Assembly: GCA_946480885.1 (NCBI GenBank)
Contig: CAMLLK010000008.1
Location: forward strand, 1 to 13,186
Length of the DNA stretch: 13,186 nt
Reading direction: 5' to 3'
Origin: an uncultured Thermoproteales archaeon
Lineage (GTDB): Archaea; Thermoproteota; Thermoprotei; Thermoproteales; Thermoproteaceae
Part shown: positions 1 to 6,480 of the stretch, one piece after another
Layout: every line of letters starts with the position of its first letter
How positions within the stretch are numbered: the first letter of the stretch is position 1
Notes under the pieces: model-generated
Databases searched by the model: none
Told to the model about the DNA's origin: nothing
Seen by the model: only the letters and a program-made list of their open reading frames with translations
Translations under genes and position numbers: made by a program

Positions 1-386
1 TGTACTAGAGACAGTGGGCTCTCTCTAATTACTAACACAACTCTCTTCCTCTCCTTTAGCCCAACTTCGGCGGCTCTAGTTATTAAGTTTATAGTCACGC
101 CGTTTGCAATTGCGGCTAGTGTTTTTGTAGAACAAGGCACTACCGCCACTGCGTCTATTCCAAAACTCCCAGACGCCGGAGGCGCGGCCACGTCGTGTTC
201 ATCCCAGACGTAGTTTGCTAAAGACTTTACGTAGTCGGTGTCGTAGTCTGTCTCTAGTTTAAATACCCGCTCGGCGGCTTTAGAAATAGAGAGGTGTATC
301 TCTACCCCCGTCTTTTTTAAAAGCTCGAGTACTTTAACTCCGTATATAACTCCAGACGCACCTGTAATTCCCACAAATACTTTCAT
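1..386 (-). CDS. ubiX: UbiX-family flavin prenyltransferase (partial, left edge)
   Basis: The first 128 residues are visible; the C-terminus lies beyond the left edge. UbiX enzymes join dimethylallyl phosphate to reduced FMN, making the prenylated flavin that UbiD-type decarboxylases need. Visible family marks are the N-terminal flavin-binding loop GITGASG (residues 6-12), the segment VPCSTKTLAAIANG (83-96), which carries the conserved Pro-Cys-Ser, and the LITRAAEVGLKERK stretch (101-114) followed by a RESPLS motif (121-126). The ATG at 386-384 overlaps the TGA of the upstream unknown gene as ATGA, so the two are probably translationally coupled. No UbiD partner is in view. The family assignment is strong; the physiological decarboxylase served (quinone or other aromatic acid metabolism) cannot be told from here. 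Confidence 0.93.
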   Translation of the reverse strand, partial: MKVFVGITGASGVIYGVKVLELLKKTGVEIHLSISKAAERVFKLETDYDTDYVKSLANYVWDEHDVAAPPASGSFGIDAVAVVPCSTKTLAAIANGVTINLITRAAEVGLKERKRVVLVIRESPLSLV

Positions 387-1099
387 ATATATATGGAGAC
401 GTCGTTGTCAATCAATACGCCGTCGTCTACAACTCTCCCCCCGTGGAGAGTGTAGATTTCTTTTTTCTCTACTTTAACCACCTGTCTCTCTACCCGCGGT
501 AGTTTTACCACAGTGTTTAACACATCTGCGACGTAGCTAAGCCAAATTTCAAAATTTCTTGGCGTTGGGGGTATTTTGACCGAGAGGGCGTGGCTGTACT
601 TAATCGTAGCGGCGCCCTCTGGAGTATGCGGCGACGGAGTTATTTTACGAATTGCCAAAGTGTTTGCTGCAATCTCTGTAGTGGCGGCGATTTCGAACTC
701 CGAGCCGCCCATAAATACAACCACCGCAGTGGGCCTAGACTTGTGGTAGAAAGAGTTAATTATACGCGCCTCTTGAGACCTAAGCCTCAAGAAGTCGAAG
801 TAGATATTCACGCCGTCTACGCCGTAGGGAGTGCCTCGAAACGCCCTTGGGTTTGCCACAGGAGCCGCCGCTAGGGGGGGTAGGTCTAGACGTCCCCGTT
901 TCCATAAGTAGACGAGGAGAGATAGGAAATTGACAGCTGGCCAGTCCTCTGGGTAGAAGCCAGAGAGGGCTAATATTTGCGCATCTTCGCTGCCATATAC
1001 CACAGGGCCTCCGCCTAGTAATTTATACATTAGCTCATTGACGTATTGGATATTTGACTTATTTGACGTAAGCGCTTTGTAGGGATGTAGATAGTACAT
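383..1099 (-). CDS. Unrecognised 238-aa protein coupled to ubiX
   Basis: I do not recognise this protein. It has no signal peptide and no convincing membrane helix. Residues near 124-155 (hydrophobic strand AVVVFMGG, then SEFEIAATTEIAAN) look like a strand-glycine loop-helix unit of an alpha/beta fold, loosely like a SIS or Rossmann half. That likeness is weak and is not offered as a family call. The C-terminal third is rich in Lys and Val. It begins with ATG at 1099, 37 nt after the end of the 6-phospho-3-hexuloisomerase gene, and its TGA overlaps the ubiX ATG (ATGA). A T-rich element, TTTTTAATA on the minus strand around 1119-1127, lies about 24 nt before the ATG and could be its own weak TATA box. 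The overlap suggests it works with, or is at least co-made with, UbiX. Confidence 0.8.
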   Translation of the reverse strand: MYYLHPYKALTSNKSNIQYVNELMYKLLGGGPVVYGSEDAQILALSGFYPEDWPAVNFLSLLVYLWKRGRLDLPPLAAAPVANPRAFRGTPYGVDGVNIYFDFLRLRSQEARIINSFYHKSRPTAVVVFMGGSEFEIAATTEIAANTLAIRKITPSPHTPEGAATIKYSHALSVKIPPTPRNFEIWLSYVADVLNTVVKLPRVERQVVKVEKKEIYTLHGGRVVDDGVLIDNDVSIYI

Positions 1100-1136
1100 A
1101 ACGGCTTATATAACTCACTATTAAAAATTATGTAAA

Positions 1137-1745
1137 CTACGGAACTTCAATATTGGCGTGGCGAGCCGCCAGCTCTTTTTCATTCTTCCCTAGCCTCTTC
1201 ATCAACTCGGCCACTACTGCGTCTAGCGCCACCATGGCCGTATCTTCAAACAACGTGCCTAATGGAGACAAAGGCTCGTGAACGCCGAGTATTTGTCGAG
1301 CGAAGTAGTCGTCCATAGCCGCGACTTTAGTCCTGCCTGGTATGTACAAAACTAAATCTGCCACTCTTCCGAGGGGCGATTCGTAGTATGAAGTTATGGC
1401 CACTACACTAGCCTTTATCTTCTTAGCCGCCTCGGCGGCGGTCACTACTATTTGAGTCGTGCCGCTGCCGGAAATCGCCACTACGATATCTCCCTCCTCT
1501 ACCGAGGGGGTTATTGTCTCCCCCAGGACGTAGGAACGGACGCCGAGGTGTCTAAGTCTCATTGCAAAGGCCCTGCCCACCAGCCCGCTTCTGCCAACTC
1601 CAACTACGAGAATTTTTTTATTTTCATAATATGTCTTTTCTATAAGCTTTACAAACATATTTATTTCATCTATTTTTATTTTATCTAGTGCATTTAATAT
1701 AAAATTTGCAATTTCTAGATATGCCGATTTGAAATATATCGCCAC
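1137..1745 (-). CDS. hxlB: 6-phospho-3-hexuloisomerase (SIS domain)
   Basis: This 202-residue SIS-domain protein interconverts D-arabino-hex-3-ulose 6-phosphate and fructose 6-phosphate. In archaea lacking the oxidative pentose phosphate route, it supplies ribulose 5-phosphate together with hexulose-phosphate synthase. Visible features are the glycine-rich strand-loop GVGRSGLVGRAFAMRL (49-64), the sugar-phosphate loop ISGSGTT (91-97), the PHI-typical PLGTLFED (161-168) with Glu166, and the C-terminal RHANIE (195-200) with a conserved His196. The length fits the PHI family. The start is GTG at 1745, as no upstream in-frame ATG is apparent. It follows the AdoMet decarboxylase stop by 29 nt, and a TTTTTTAA element there could give a separate start of transcription. 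The hexulose-phosphate synthase partner is not in the window. The first 40 or so codons are markedly AT-rich (about 20% GC over 1621-1740) compared with the rest of the gene. Confidence 0.88.
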   Translation of the reverse strand: MAIYFKSAYLEIANFILNALDKIKIDEINMFVKLIEKTYYENKKILVVGVGRSGLVGRAFAMRLRHLGVRSYVLGETITPSVEEGDIVVAISGSGTTQIVVTAAEAAKKIKASVVAITSYYESPLGRVADLVLYIPGRTKVAAMDDYFARQILGVHEPLSPLGTLFEDTAMVALDAVVAELMKRLGKNEKELAARHANIEVP

Positions 1746-1774
1746 GGGCTTTGAAAAATATTCAGTTAAAAAAC

Positions 1775-2146
1775 TTACTCATTCATTGACCTGTCGCCGT
1801 AGTATACCTCAAGTCTAGTTGGCTTAAGTTCAGAAACTATATAGTCAAAGGCGGCTTTGGGGTCTGTGTGGTCGCCGCAGGTGTATACGTCTACAGTGGC
1901 GTATTTGTGCTCAGGCCACGTGTGGATAGAGATGTGGCTCTCCGCTACCACTGCGAACACCGTCAGCCCTCCGTTAGGGCCAAATCTATAGGCGCCGATA
2001 GAGAGGAGGTAGGCGTTTGCCAACTTTACAGCCTCTTTTACAATTGTCACAAGCCTAGCCTCGTCTTTTAACACTTCTGCGTCACATCCATATAGATTTC
2101 CATAGATGTGCCTACCCACTATCCTCCCCCCCACGTCCCCCGCCAT
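1775..2146 (-). CDS. speD: S-adenosylmethionine decarboxylase proenzyme
   Basis: This 123-residue pyruvoyl enzyme makes decarboxylated AdoMet, the aminopropyl donor for spermidine and longer polyamines. The proenzyme cuts itself between Glu69 and Ser70 in AESHISIHTWPE (68-79), and the serine becomes the pyruvoyl group. Cys90 in VYTCGDH (87-93) is the expected catalytic cysteine. The Glu after Trp-Pro (WPE) is the usual AdoMetDC form and separates it from the paralogue at 7542-7922, which has WPV. The length matches class 1B bacterial and archaeal enzymes. The ATG at 2146 lies about 23 nt downstream of a clear TATA element (2165-2174), so the message is probably leaderless. It heads a minus-strand run with the hexuloisomerase gene. 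Substrate choice between AdoMet and arginine is an inference from motif form. Confidence 0.9.
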   Translation of the reverse strand: MAGDVGGRIVGRHIYGNLYGCDAEVLKDEARLVTIVKEAVKLANAYLLSIGAYRFGPNGGLTVFAVVAESHISIHTWPEHKYATVDVYTCGDHTDPKAAFDYIVSELKPTRLEVYYGDRSMNE

Positions 2147-2164
2147 AGGTCCTTTATTTTCTAC

Positions 2165-2174
2165 TATTTAAATA
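2165..2174 (-). promoter_or_regulatory. TATA box of the AdoMet decarboxylase gene
   Basis: The perfect palindrome TATTTAAATA is centred about 23.5 nt before the ATG at 2146. This matches the spacing of an archaeal TATA box for a leaderless transcript. No separate Shine-Dalgarno match is evident. Confidence 0.6.
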
Positions 2175-2239
2175 CTTAACCCCCAACTACTCTAAGACTA
2201 CAGCTCAGTACATGCATATCCCCTATTTTTTGTTTTTAT

Positions 2240-2256
2240 AAAAAATTATTTAAAAA
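2240..2256 (-). terminator. Possible T-run terminator after the acidic mini-gene
   Basis: On the minus strand this reads TTTTTAAATAATTTTTT, about 35 nt downstream of the stop codon of the acidic mini-ORF. Archaeal intrinsic termination commonly occurs at such U-tracts without a hairpin. The adjacent plus-strand T-runs (about 2225-2237) have no gene to terminate. Confidence 0.4.
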
Positions 2257-2291
2257 TGGAAAGGGGGAAAAGCTCATGCTTTTGAAAAATT

Positions 2292-2390
2292 TTACCACTC
2301 TTCTTCTTCCTCCCACTCTTCTTCAAATTCATCCCAGAGTTCTTCTTCTTCTTCCCACTCTTCTTCTTCTCTGTAGTAATAGATCGGCAT
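2292..2390 (-). CDS. Candidate 32-aa highly acidic Glu/Trp mini-protein
   Basis: An open frame from ATG (2390-2388) to TAA (2294-2292) encodes 32 residues. It starts MPIYYYR and then holds 18 Glu, 1 Asp, 4 Trp, 1 Leu and 1 Phe, giving a net charge near -18. Trp12, Trp19 and Trp26 are exactly seven residues apart and Trp32 is the last residue, so a helix would carry an aromatic stripe on an acidic background. Supporting expression, a TATA box (2411-2418) is centred 24.5 nt before the ATG, as for the other leaderless genes here, and T-runs follow the stop. Against it, GAA repeats can arise by slippage, and the frame is short. I know no family for it. A nucleic-acid-mimic or metal-binding role would be speculation. 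A longer overlapping frame on the same strand (2246-2458, Lys-rich) looks like its shadow. Confidence 0.5.
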   Translation of the reverse strand: MPIYYYREEEEWEEEEELWDEFEEEWEEEEEW

Positions 2391-2410
2391 AGACCGGCCA
2401 AAAGAGGCAA

Positions 2411-2418
2411 TTTATAAA
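2411..2418. promoter_or_regulatory. Shared bidirectional TATA box
   Basis: TTTATAAA reads the same on both strands. Its centre (2414.5) is 24.5 nt from the ATG of the minus-strand acidic mini-gene (2390) and 23.5 nt from the GTG of the plus-strand 185-aa gene (2438). Both distances match the other leaderless promoters in the window, so one element may serve both genes. Confidence 0.6.
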
Positions 2419-2437
2419 CTTTGAGCCTTATGTTGTT

Positions 2438-2995
2438 GTGAGGAAGAGCTACGTCCAAGGCTTAGTGCAGAGGCGTGTGAAGTATAGGTTTGATCTGGCG
2501 CCGCCTCAGTCTATAAAGGCGTGGAGAGAGAGATTTTTAGATGAGTTTAAATCAGCCATAGAGGCCGAGTGGAGAGGTAGGCTATGTGTAGCAGAGGAGT
2601 TGCCTAGCCTCGGTCTTTTATTAATTGAATGGATGGGGGGTAATCTACTCGCCGACGTGTCTATATGCGCGCCGATTAGCCACCCGCCTCCCCCGCCTTT
2701 TTTATTAGACGTCTTATTCGATAGAGTTGATATATGTATAGAGCCCATAGCCCCGACTTTTCCGCCTAGTGGATATGTAGTGGTATATTCAGAAGGCGTA
2801 AAACAACTGGGGAGAGTGACATTGAGGAGGCGGCACGCAGTTGTGAAATATAGAGGTTTATTATTCGCCACGGAGGTTAAATACAGAGGCGATCTCCGCG
2901 GCGGCGTGGTTTTAGAAATCGCGCAGTATAGCTGTAGTAGATATGAACTATGGAGAGGTTTAAAAAAGCTAAAAACTATTCTATACAAGACATGA
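2438..2995 (+). CDS. Unrecognised 185-aa protein
   Basis: I do not recognise a family. The protein is soluble-looking, with a basic N-terminus, a five-proline run near residues 84-88, alternating strand-like segments afterwards (YVVVYSEG, HAVVKYRG, LLFATEVKYRG) and a basic C-terminal tail (LKKLKTILYKT). The GTG at 2438 is chosen because it lies 23.5 nt after the centre of a TATA box and no earlier start is in frame. The TGA (2993-2995) overlaps the ATG of the zinc-ribbon gene as ATGA, so the two form a coupled pair. A long minus-strand frame overlaps it (2506-3066), but the plus-strand reading is preferred because of its promoter, its coupled start and its lack of low-complexity shadow composition. 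Confidence 0.72.
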   Translation: MRKSYVQGLVQRRVKYRFDLAPPQSIKAWRERFLDEFKSAIEAEWRGRLCVAEELPSLGLLLIEWMGGNLLADVSICAPISHPPPPPFLLDVLFDRVDICIEPIAPTFPPSGYVVVYSEGVKQLGRVTLRRRHAVVKYRGLLFATEVKYRGDLRGGVVLEIAQYSCSRYELWRGLKKLKTILYKT

Positions 2996-3177
2996 GATAC
3001 ATAGCTGTCGTGTGTCCAAAGTGTGGGAGGGCAAGTGCCACAAGGAGAGATGTCAAGAGGCGTCAATGTCCCTATTGTGGATATGTAATAGTTATAGATA
3101 GGGCATCTATCATAGCGATTGGAGACTCAAAAACTGTGAGAGAGGCAGTGGTTAGACACAACGCGGATGTGAGATAG
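2992..3177 (+). CDS. Small zinc-ribbon protein (DUF1922-like)
   Basis: This 61-residue protein carries two Cys pairs, VCPKCG (residues 7-12) and QCPYCG (25-30), spaced as in a zinc beta-ribbon. The form resembles the archaeal DUF1922 group of tiny zinc-ribbon proteins, whose function is not known to me. After the ribbon come a hydrophobic strand (YVIVID) and a helix-like tail (SKTVREAVVRH). The ATG at 2992 is preferred over an in-frame ATG at 2950 because it makes an ATGA overlap with the preceding stop and starts directly at the conserved domain. Partnership with the upstream 185-aa protein is inferred from the overlap only. Confidence 0.82.
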   Translation: MRYIAVVCPKCGRASATRRDVKRRQCPYCGYVIVIDRASIIAIGDSKTVREAVVRHNADVR

Positions 3178-3190
3178 CCACCTAGCCGTA

Positions 3191-3198
3191 TTTATATT
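3191..3198 (+). promoter_or_regulatory. TATA box of the aconitase gene
   Basis: TTTATATT in the 40-nt gap before aconitase is centred about 23 nt upstream of the TTG at 3218 and 29 nt upstream of the GTG at 3224. The spacing of other promoters here (23-28 nt) slightly favours the TTG start. Confidence 0.5.
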
Positions 3199-3217
3199 TT
3201 TAATACAAGTATCTCAA

Positions 3218-5842
3218 TTGGCCGTGCGTCCAGAAAAACTCAGAATAGGGGAGAGAGTCTTCCAGTACTACTCTCTCAAGAGTTTAGAAAAGGAGGGCTA
3301 CGACGTGGCGAAATTGCCCTATTCACTACGCGTCTTATTGGAAAATATAATGCGTAATTTAGATGGGCGCGACGTGACTTTAGAACACCTAGAGGCCTTG
3401 GCGCGATGGAGTGCAAAAAACCCACAGGGCGAGGTGGCGATTAAAATTTCTAGAGTGATTATGCAAGACTACACCGGCGTCCCCGCCATCGTGGATTTAG
3501 CCACTATGCGCGACATTGCGTATAAATCGGGGCGAGACCCCTCGTTGATTAACCCACGGGTGCCTGTAGACTTAATAATCGACCACTCTGTACAGATAGA
3601 CTTCTGGGCCTCTCCAGACGCCCTCCGTCGTAATATTGAGTTAGAGATTTTGAGGAACCGAGAGCGTTATAGATTTCTAAAATGGGCTCAACAAGCCTTT
3701 AAGAACTTGAGAATCTTCCCCCCCGGCACGGGCATAATCCACCAAGTAAATCTGGAGTATTTAGCCAAGGTAGTGATGACGGAAGGAGACGTAGCCTACT
3801 TCGAGACTTTAGTGGGCATGGACAGCCACACCACTATGGTCAATGGACTAGGCGTAGTGGGGTGGGGAGTGGGGGGCGTGGAGGCAGAGGCCGCCATCTT
3901 GGGCGAGCCCATAACTATAAAACTGCCGAGGGTTGTGGGAGTGTATCTCTACGGCGATTTGAAGCCCGGCGTTACGGCTACAGACGTAGTGCTAGCCCTC
4001 ACAGAACACTTGAGGAAAATAGACGTAGTAGACGCCTTTGTGGAATTCCTCGGCGAGGGCGTTGGGAAGCTCTCAGTCCCCGACAGAGCCACAATAGCCA
4101 ACATGGCGCCGGAGTACGGCTCTACTATTGGCCTATTTCCAGTAGACGCCGCCACGCTCTCCTATCTCAAAGCCACAGGTAGGTCTGAAGAACACGTGGC
4201 TTTAGTAGAAAACTACTACAAAGCCCAGGGGGTGTTTGGCGGCGTGGAGGGGGCGGAGTATAGCCAAGTGGTAGAATTCGACTTGTCTACAGTAGAGAGG
4301 AATTTAGCAGGTCCAACTCTGCCTTGGCAGCGAGTAGCTCTTAGCGACGTGCCTAAGAGTTTTACCTCGTTTTTAAAAGAGCGGAAGAAGAGAGAGAGGA
4401 AGGTAGTTGAGATAGAGGTAGACGGGAAGAAGACTTATTTTGGCGATGGGGACGTGGCCATTGCGGCGATTACAAGTTGTACAAATACAAGTAATCCATA
4501 TCTACTAGTCGCCGCCGGCCTTGTGGCAAAAAGAGCTGTAGAGCTGGGGCTTAGAACTCCGCCTTATGTAAAGACTAGCTTCGCCCCGGGGTCTCGCGCA
4601 GCAGCCGATTTATTAGAGAGAAGCGGGCTGCAGAAATACCTAGACCAACTGGGGTTCTACGTAGCGGCCTTCGGCTGTACGACTTGTATAGGCAACTCGG
4701 GGCCGCTCCCAGAGCCCGTAGCCAAGGCCATACGGGAGGAGGACATAATGGCGGTCGCCGTCCTCTCCGGCAACCGCAATTTCGAGGCCAGGGTACATCC
4801 AAATATTAGAGCGGCTTACCTAGCCTCACCTCCTCTGGTGGTGGCCTACGCCTTGGCGGGAACAGTGACAAAAGACTTAGACAAAGAGCCCATAGGGACT
4901 AGCCAAGACGGAAGGGCTGTATACCTAAAAGACATATGGCCATCCCCCCAGGAGGTTAGGGTAGTAGTTGAAGAGTGGCTAGACCCCGTCCGCTATAGAG
5001 AGAAGTATGAAAAAATAGGCGAGTTAGTGCCGGAGTGGAACGCCCTAGAGGCTCCCACGGGCCAACTCTACCAATGGCGCCCCGATGATACTTATATACA
5101 GCCTTCGCCTCTTTTTGAAGAAAGTGGCGAAGTAGGCGATATAAAGTCGGCAAGGGCGTTGTTAATACTCGGCGACAATATCACCACAGACCATATCTCT
5201 CCCGCTGGGAGTATCACAGTGGACAACCCGGCGGGGCGTTATCTACAGTCGCTGGGGGTGAGGCCCTCTGATTTCAACACCTTCGGCGCCAGGAGGGGCA
5301 ATTGGCAAGTGATGGTGCGGGGCACATTCTCCAGTAGGGGGTATAGAAATAAGATCGGGGGTTTAGAGGGCGGCCTCACTATTAAATACCCAGAGGGGGT
5401 TGTTATGTCTATATACGACGCGGCGGAGGCGTATAGAAAAGAGGGCGTGTCTTTAATAATAATAGCTGGTAAAAACTACGGAGCTGGCTCTAGTAGAGAC
5501 TGGGCGGCGAAGGGGCCTAGACTATTGGGTATAAGGGCGGTGGTGGCAGAGAGCTTTGAGAGAATCCATAGGACAAATCTCACAATGGTTGGCATAGTAC
5601 CAATACAACTCCCCCCCGGCGTCACAGTAGACAGCCTAGGGCTAGACGGGTCGGAGGTTATAGATATTGAAGGTCTTTCACAAGGCGTAGCCCCCGGCCG
5701 CGAGGTAGTTATAAAAATATACAGGAGGGGAGGCAGAGTAGACGAGGTGAGGGCTAGGCTTGCGGTCTATACACAATCCGAAGCTGAATATATTAAACAC
5801 GGCGGCATACTCCCCTACGTCTTAAAGAAAATTTTGAAGTAA
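3218..5842 (+). CDS. acnA: Aconitate hydratase (AcnA/IRP type)
   Basis: This 874-residue enzyme isomerises citrate to isocitrate via cis-aconitate in the TCA cycle, in the cytoplasm. It has the AcnA/IRP order of domains: three catalytic domains, then the swivel domain. The [4Fe-4S] ligands are seen as Cys421 in SCTNTSNP and as Cys487 and Cys490 in GCTTCIGNSG. The substrate-binding loops DSHTTMVNGLGVVGWGVGG (about 202-220), GDNITTDHISPAGS (swivel start) and GAGSSRDWAAKGP (near the C-terminus) are intact. Length is close to bacterial AcnA (about 890). The start is uncertain between TTG 3218 and GTG 3224; the TATA spacing favours 3218. The small membrane-protein gene begins 1 nt after its stop, so the two are probably co-transcribed. 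Confidence 0.96.
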   Translation: MAVRPEKLRIGERVFQYYSLKSLEKEGYDVAKLPYSLRVLLENIMRNLDGRDVTLEHLEALARWSAKNPQGEVAIKISRVIMQDYTGVPAIVDLATMRDIAYKSGRDPSLINPRVPVDLIIDHSVQIDFWASPDALRRNIELEILRNRERYRFLKWAQQAFKNLRIFPPGTGIIHQVNLEYLAKVVMTEGDVAYFETLVGMDSHTTMVNGLGVVGWGVGGVEAEAAILGEPITIKLPRVVGVYLYGDLKPGVTATDVVLALTEHLRKIDVVDAFVEFLGEGVGKLSVPDRATIANMAPEYGSTIGLFPVDAATLSYLKATGRSEEHVALVENYYKAQGVFGGVEGAEYSQVVEFDLSTVERNLAGPTLPWQRVALSDVPKSFTSFLKERKKRERKVVEIEVDGKKTYFGDGDVAIAAITSCTNTSNPYLLVAAGLVAKRAVELGLRTPPYVKTSFAPGSRAAADLLERSGLQKYLDQLGFYVAAFGCTTCIGNSGPLPEPVAKAIREEDIMAVAVLSGNRNFEARVHPNIRAAYLASPPLVVAYALAGTVTKDLDKEPIGTSQDGRAVYLKDIWPSPQEVRVVVEEWLDPVRYREKYEKIGELVPEWNALEAPTGQLYQWRPDDTYIQPSPLFEESGEVGDIKSARALLILGDNITTDHISPAGSITVDNPAGRYLQSLGVRPSDFNTFGARRGNWQVMVRGTFSSRGYRNKIGGLEGGLTIKYPEGVVMSIYDAAEAYRKEGVSLIIIAGKNYGAGSSRDWAAKGPRLLGIRAVVAESFERIHRTNLTMVGIVPIQLPPGVTVDSLGLDGSEVIDIEGLSQGVAPGREVVIKIYRRGGRVDEVRARLAVYTQSEAEYIKHGGILPYVLKKILK

Positions 5843-5843
5843 T

Positions 5844-6161
5844 ATGCTACCTGCGCTTCTACTACTCCTCTCAGCCGCCTACATTGGGATAAACTTCGTG
5901 GGTCTGCCCCCCCTGTTAGTAGTAGAGAATATACTCCTCGCCGCCTTCTACGCCGTAGTGGCCATTGGATTATGGAAAAAGCCAAGTAGAACACTCTACG
6001 CGTTGTTGGCCACAGTGGCGGCATTCAACGCTGGGAGAGTCTCTAGGACAATATGGTCGCCGACGGAAGGGCTTGGCAGACTGGCGGTTGAACACATCCC
6101 CCTCTTTCTATATCTATTGGTAATATCTGCGCTGGCTTTTAGAGAGTTGATAAGAAAATAA
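5844..6161 (+). CDS. Small membrane protein, about four helices
   Basis: This 105-residue protein has no family that I recognise. Four hydrophobic stretches stand out: about residues 2-21, 24-44, 49-66 and 84-101. Short charged loops separate them: WKKPSR (44-49), and a longer loop after the third helix with RVSRTIW and PTEGLGR. It ends ELIRK. Helices this close give a compact bundle in the cytoplasmic membrane. The ATG is 1 nt after the aconitase stop, so it is almost surely translated from the same message. No link to the TCA cycle can be shown. The decayed CbiZ-like frame starts right after its stop in another frame. Confidence 0.75.
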   Translation: MLPALLLLLSAAYIGINFVGLPPLLVVENILLAAFYAVVAIGLWKKPSRTLYALLATVAAFNAGRVSRTIWSPTEGLGRLAVEHIPLFLYLLVISALAFRELIRK

Positions 6162-6162
6162 G

Positions 6163-6363
6163 TTGGCGTTAGACGCCGTGGCTATAGCCGCTTACCAAGC
6201 CAAACTTACGGCGTTGGTGACCCCACGTAGTGAGGCCCCCGCCTGACACGGCGGCACGATTGGAGTAGCTATCACAAGAGACGTAACGGCGGGTGTCGAA
6301 TATAGATGTGTAGAAGCCGCTCCAATAGCCACAGCAAGTGCGTTGGGGAGTCGGGGGGCGTAG
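6163..6363 (+). pseudogene. Decayed gene fragment, CbiZ-like C-terminal part
   Basis: One plus-strand frame (codons starting at 6163) runs 67 codons to TAG at 6361 and is broken only by a TGA at 6244. Before the stop it reads ALDAVAIAAYQAKLTALVTP; after it comes GGTIGVAITRD and then GVEYRCVEAAPIATASALG. This resembles the end of CbiZ, adenosylcobinamide amidohydrolase, a corrinoid salvage enzyme: an Ala-rich helix with EAK..AL, a Gly/Thr-rich loop before a VA(V/I) strand, then a Tyr-x-(Tyr/Cys) segment and a Gly/Ala-rich end. The Gly-Thr-Gly-Thr-Asp loop is shortened and the first half of the gene is absent. The family match is from memory and uncertain; coding origin is supported by the GC-balanced protein-like reading. 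Confidence 0.4.
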
Positions 6364-6480
6364 CTAAGGTATATAGAGAGGTTAACACAGCGCGAGTTTT
6401 GAGCTGATACCACAGATGTGGGATACGTCTATCGACAGCGTCTTTTATTTATATTAACAATTGGATTTATGTTTATAAAG
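6364..6480. other. Unassigned spacer between pseudogene and tRNA
   Basis: No convincing gene, sRNA box pair or repeat is visible. The last 50 nt or so, up to the tRNA end, are AT-rich (several TTTATA-like words) and lie downstream of the minus-strand tRNA, where its transcript must end. There is no strong minus-strand T-run. Frames crossing this stretch into the tRNA are artefacts. Confidence 0.5.

Noticed and set aside
2246..2458. Lys/Ser-rich 70-codon minus-strand frame
   Set aside because: It is the shifted reading of the GAA-rich stretch of the acidic mini-ORF, overlaps the start of the 185-aa gene and has no promoter at its own start.
2506..3066. 186-codon minus-strand frame opposite the 185-aa and zinc-ribbon genes
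   Set aside because: The plus-strand pair has a TATA box, an ATGA coupling and recognisable Cys pairs; the minus reading has no such support and a Ser/Thr/Pro-rich shadow-like composition.
6165..6177. Perfect GGCGT-TAG-ACGCC hairpin as a terminator after the membrane protein
   Set aside because: No T-run follows, the stem is only 5 bp, and it lies inside the protein-like reading of the decayed gene.
6244..6246. TGA read as selenocysteine in the CbiZ-like frame
   Set aside because: CbiZ is not a selenoprotein, the 5' half of the gene is missing, and a nearby motif is shortened, so decay is the simpler reading.
6192..6413. 73-codon minus-strand frame in the pseudogene area
   Set aside because: It is antisense to the protein-like plus-strand reading, with no family features or promoter.
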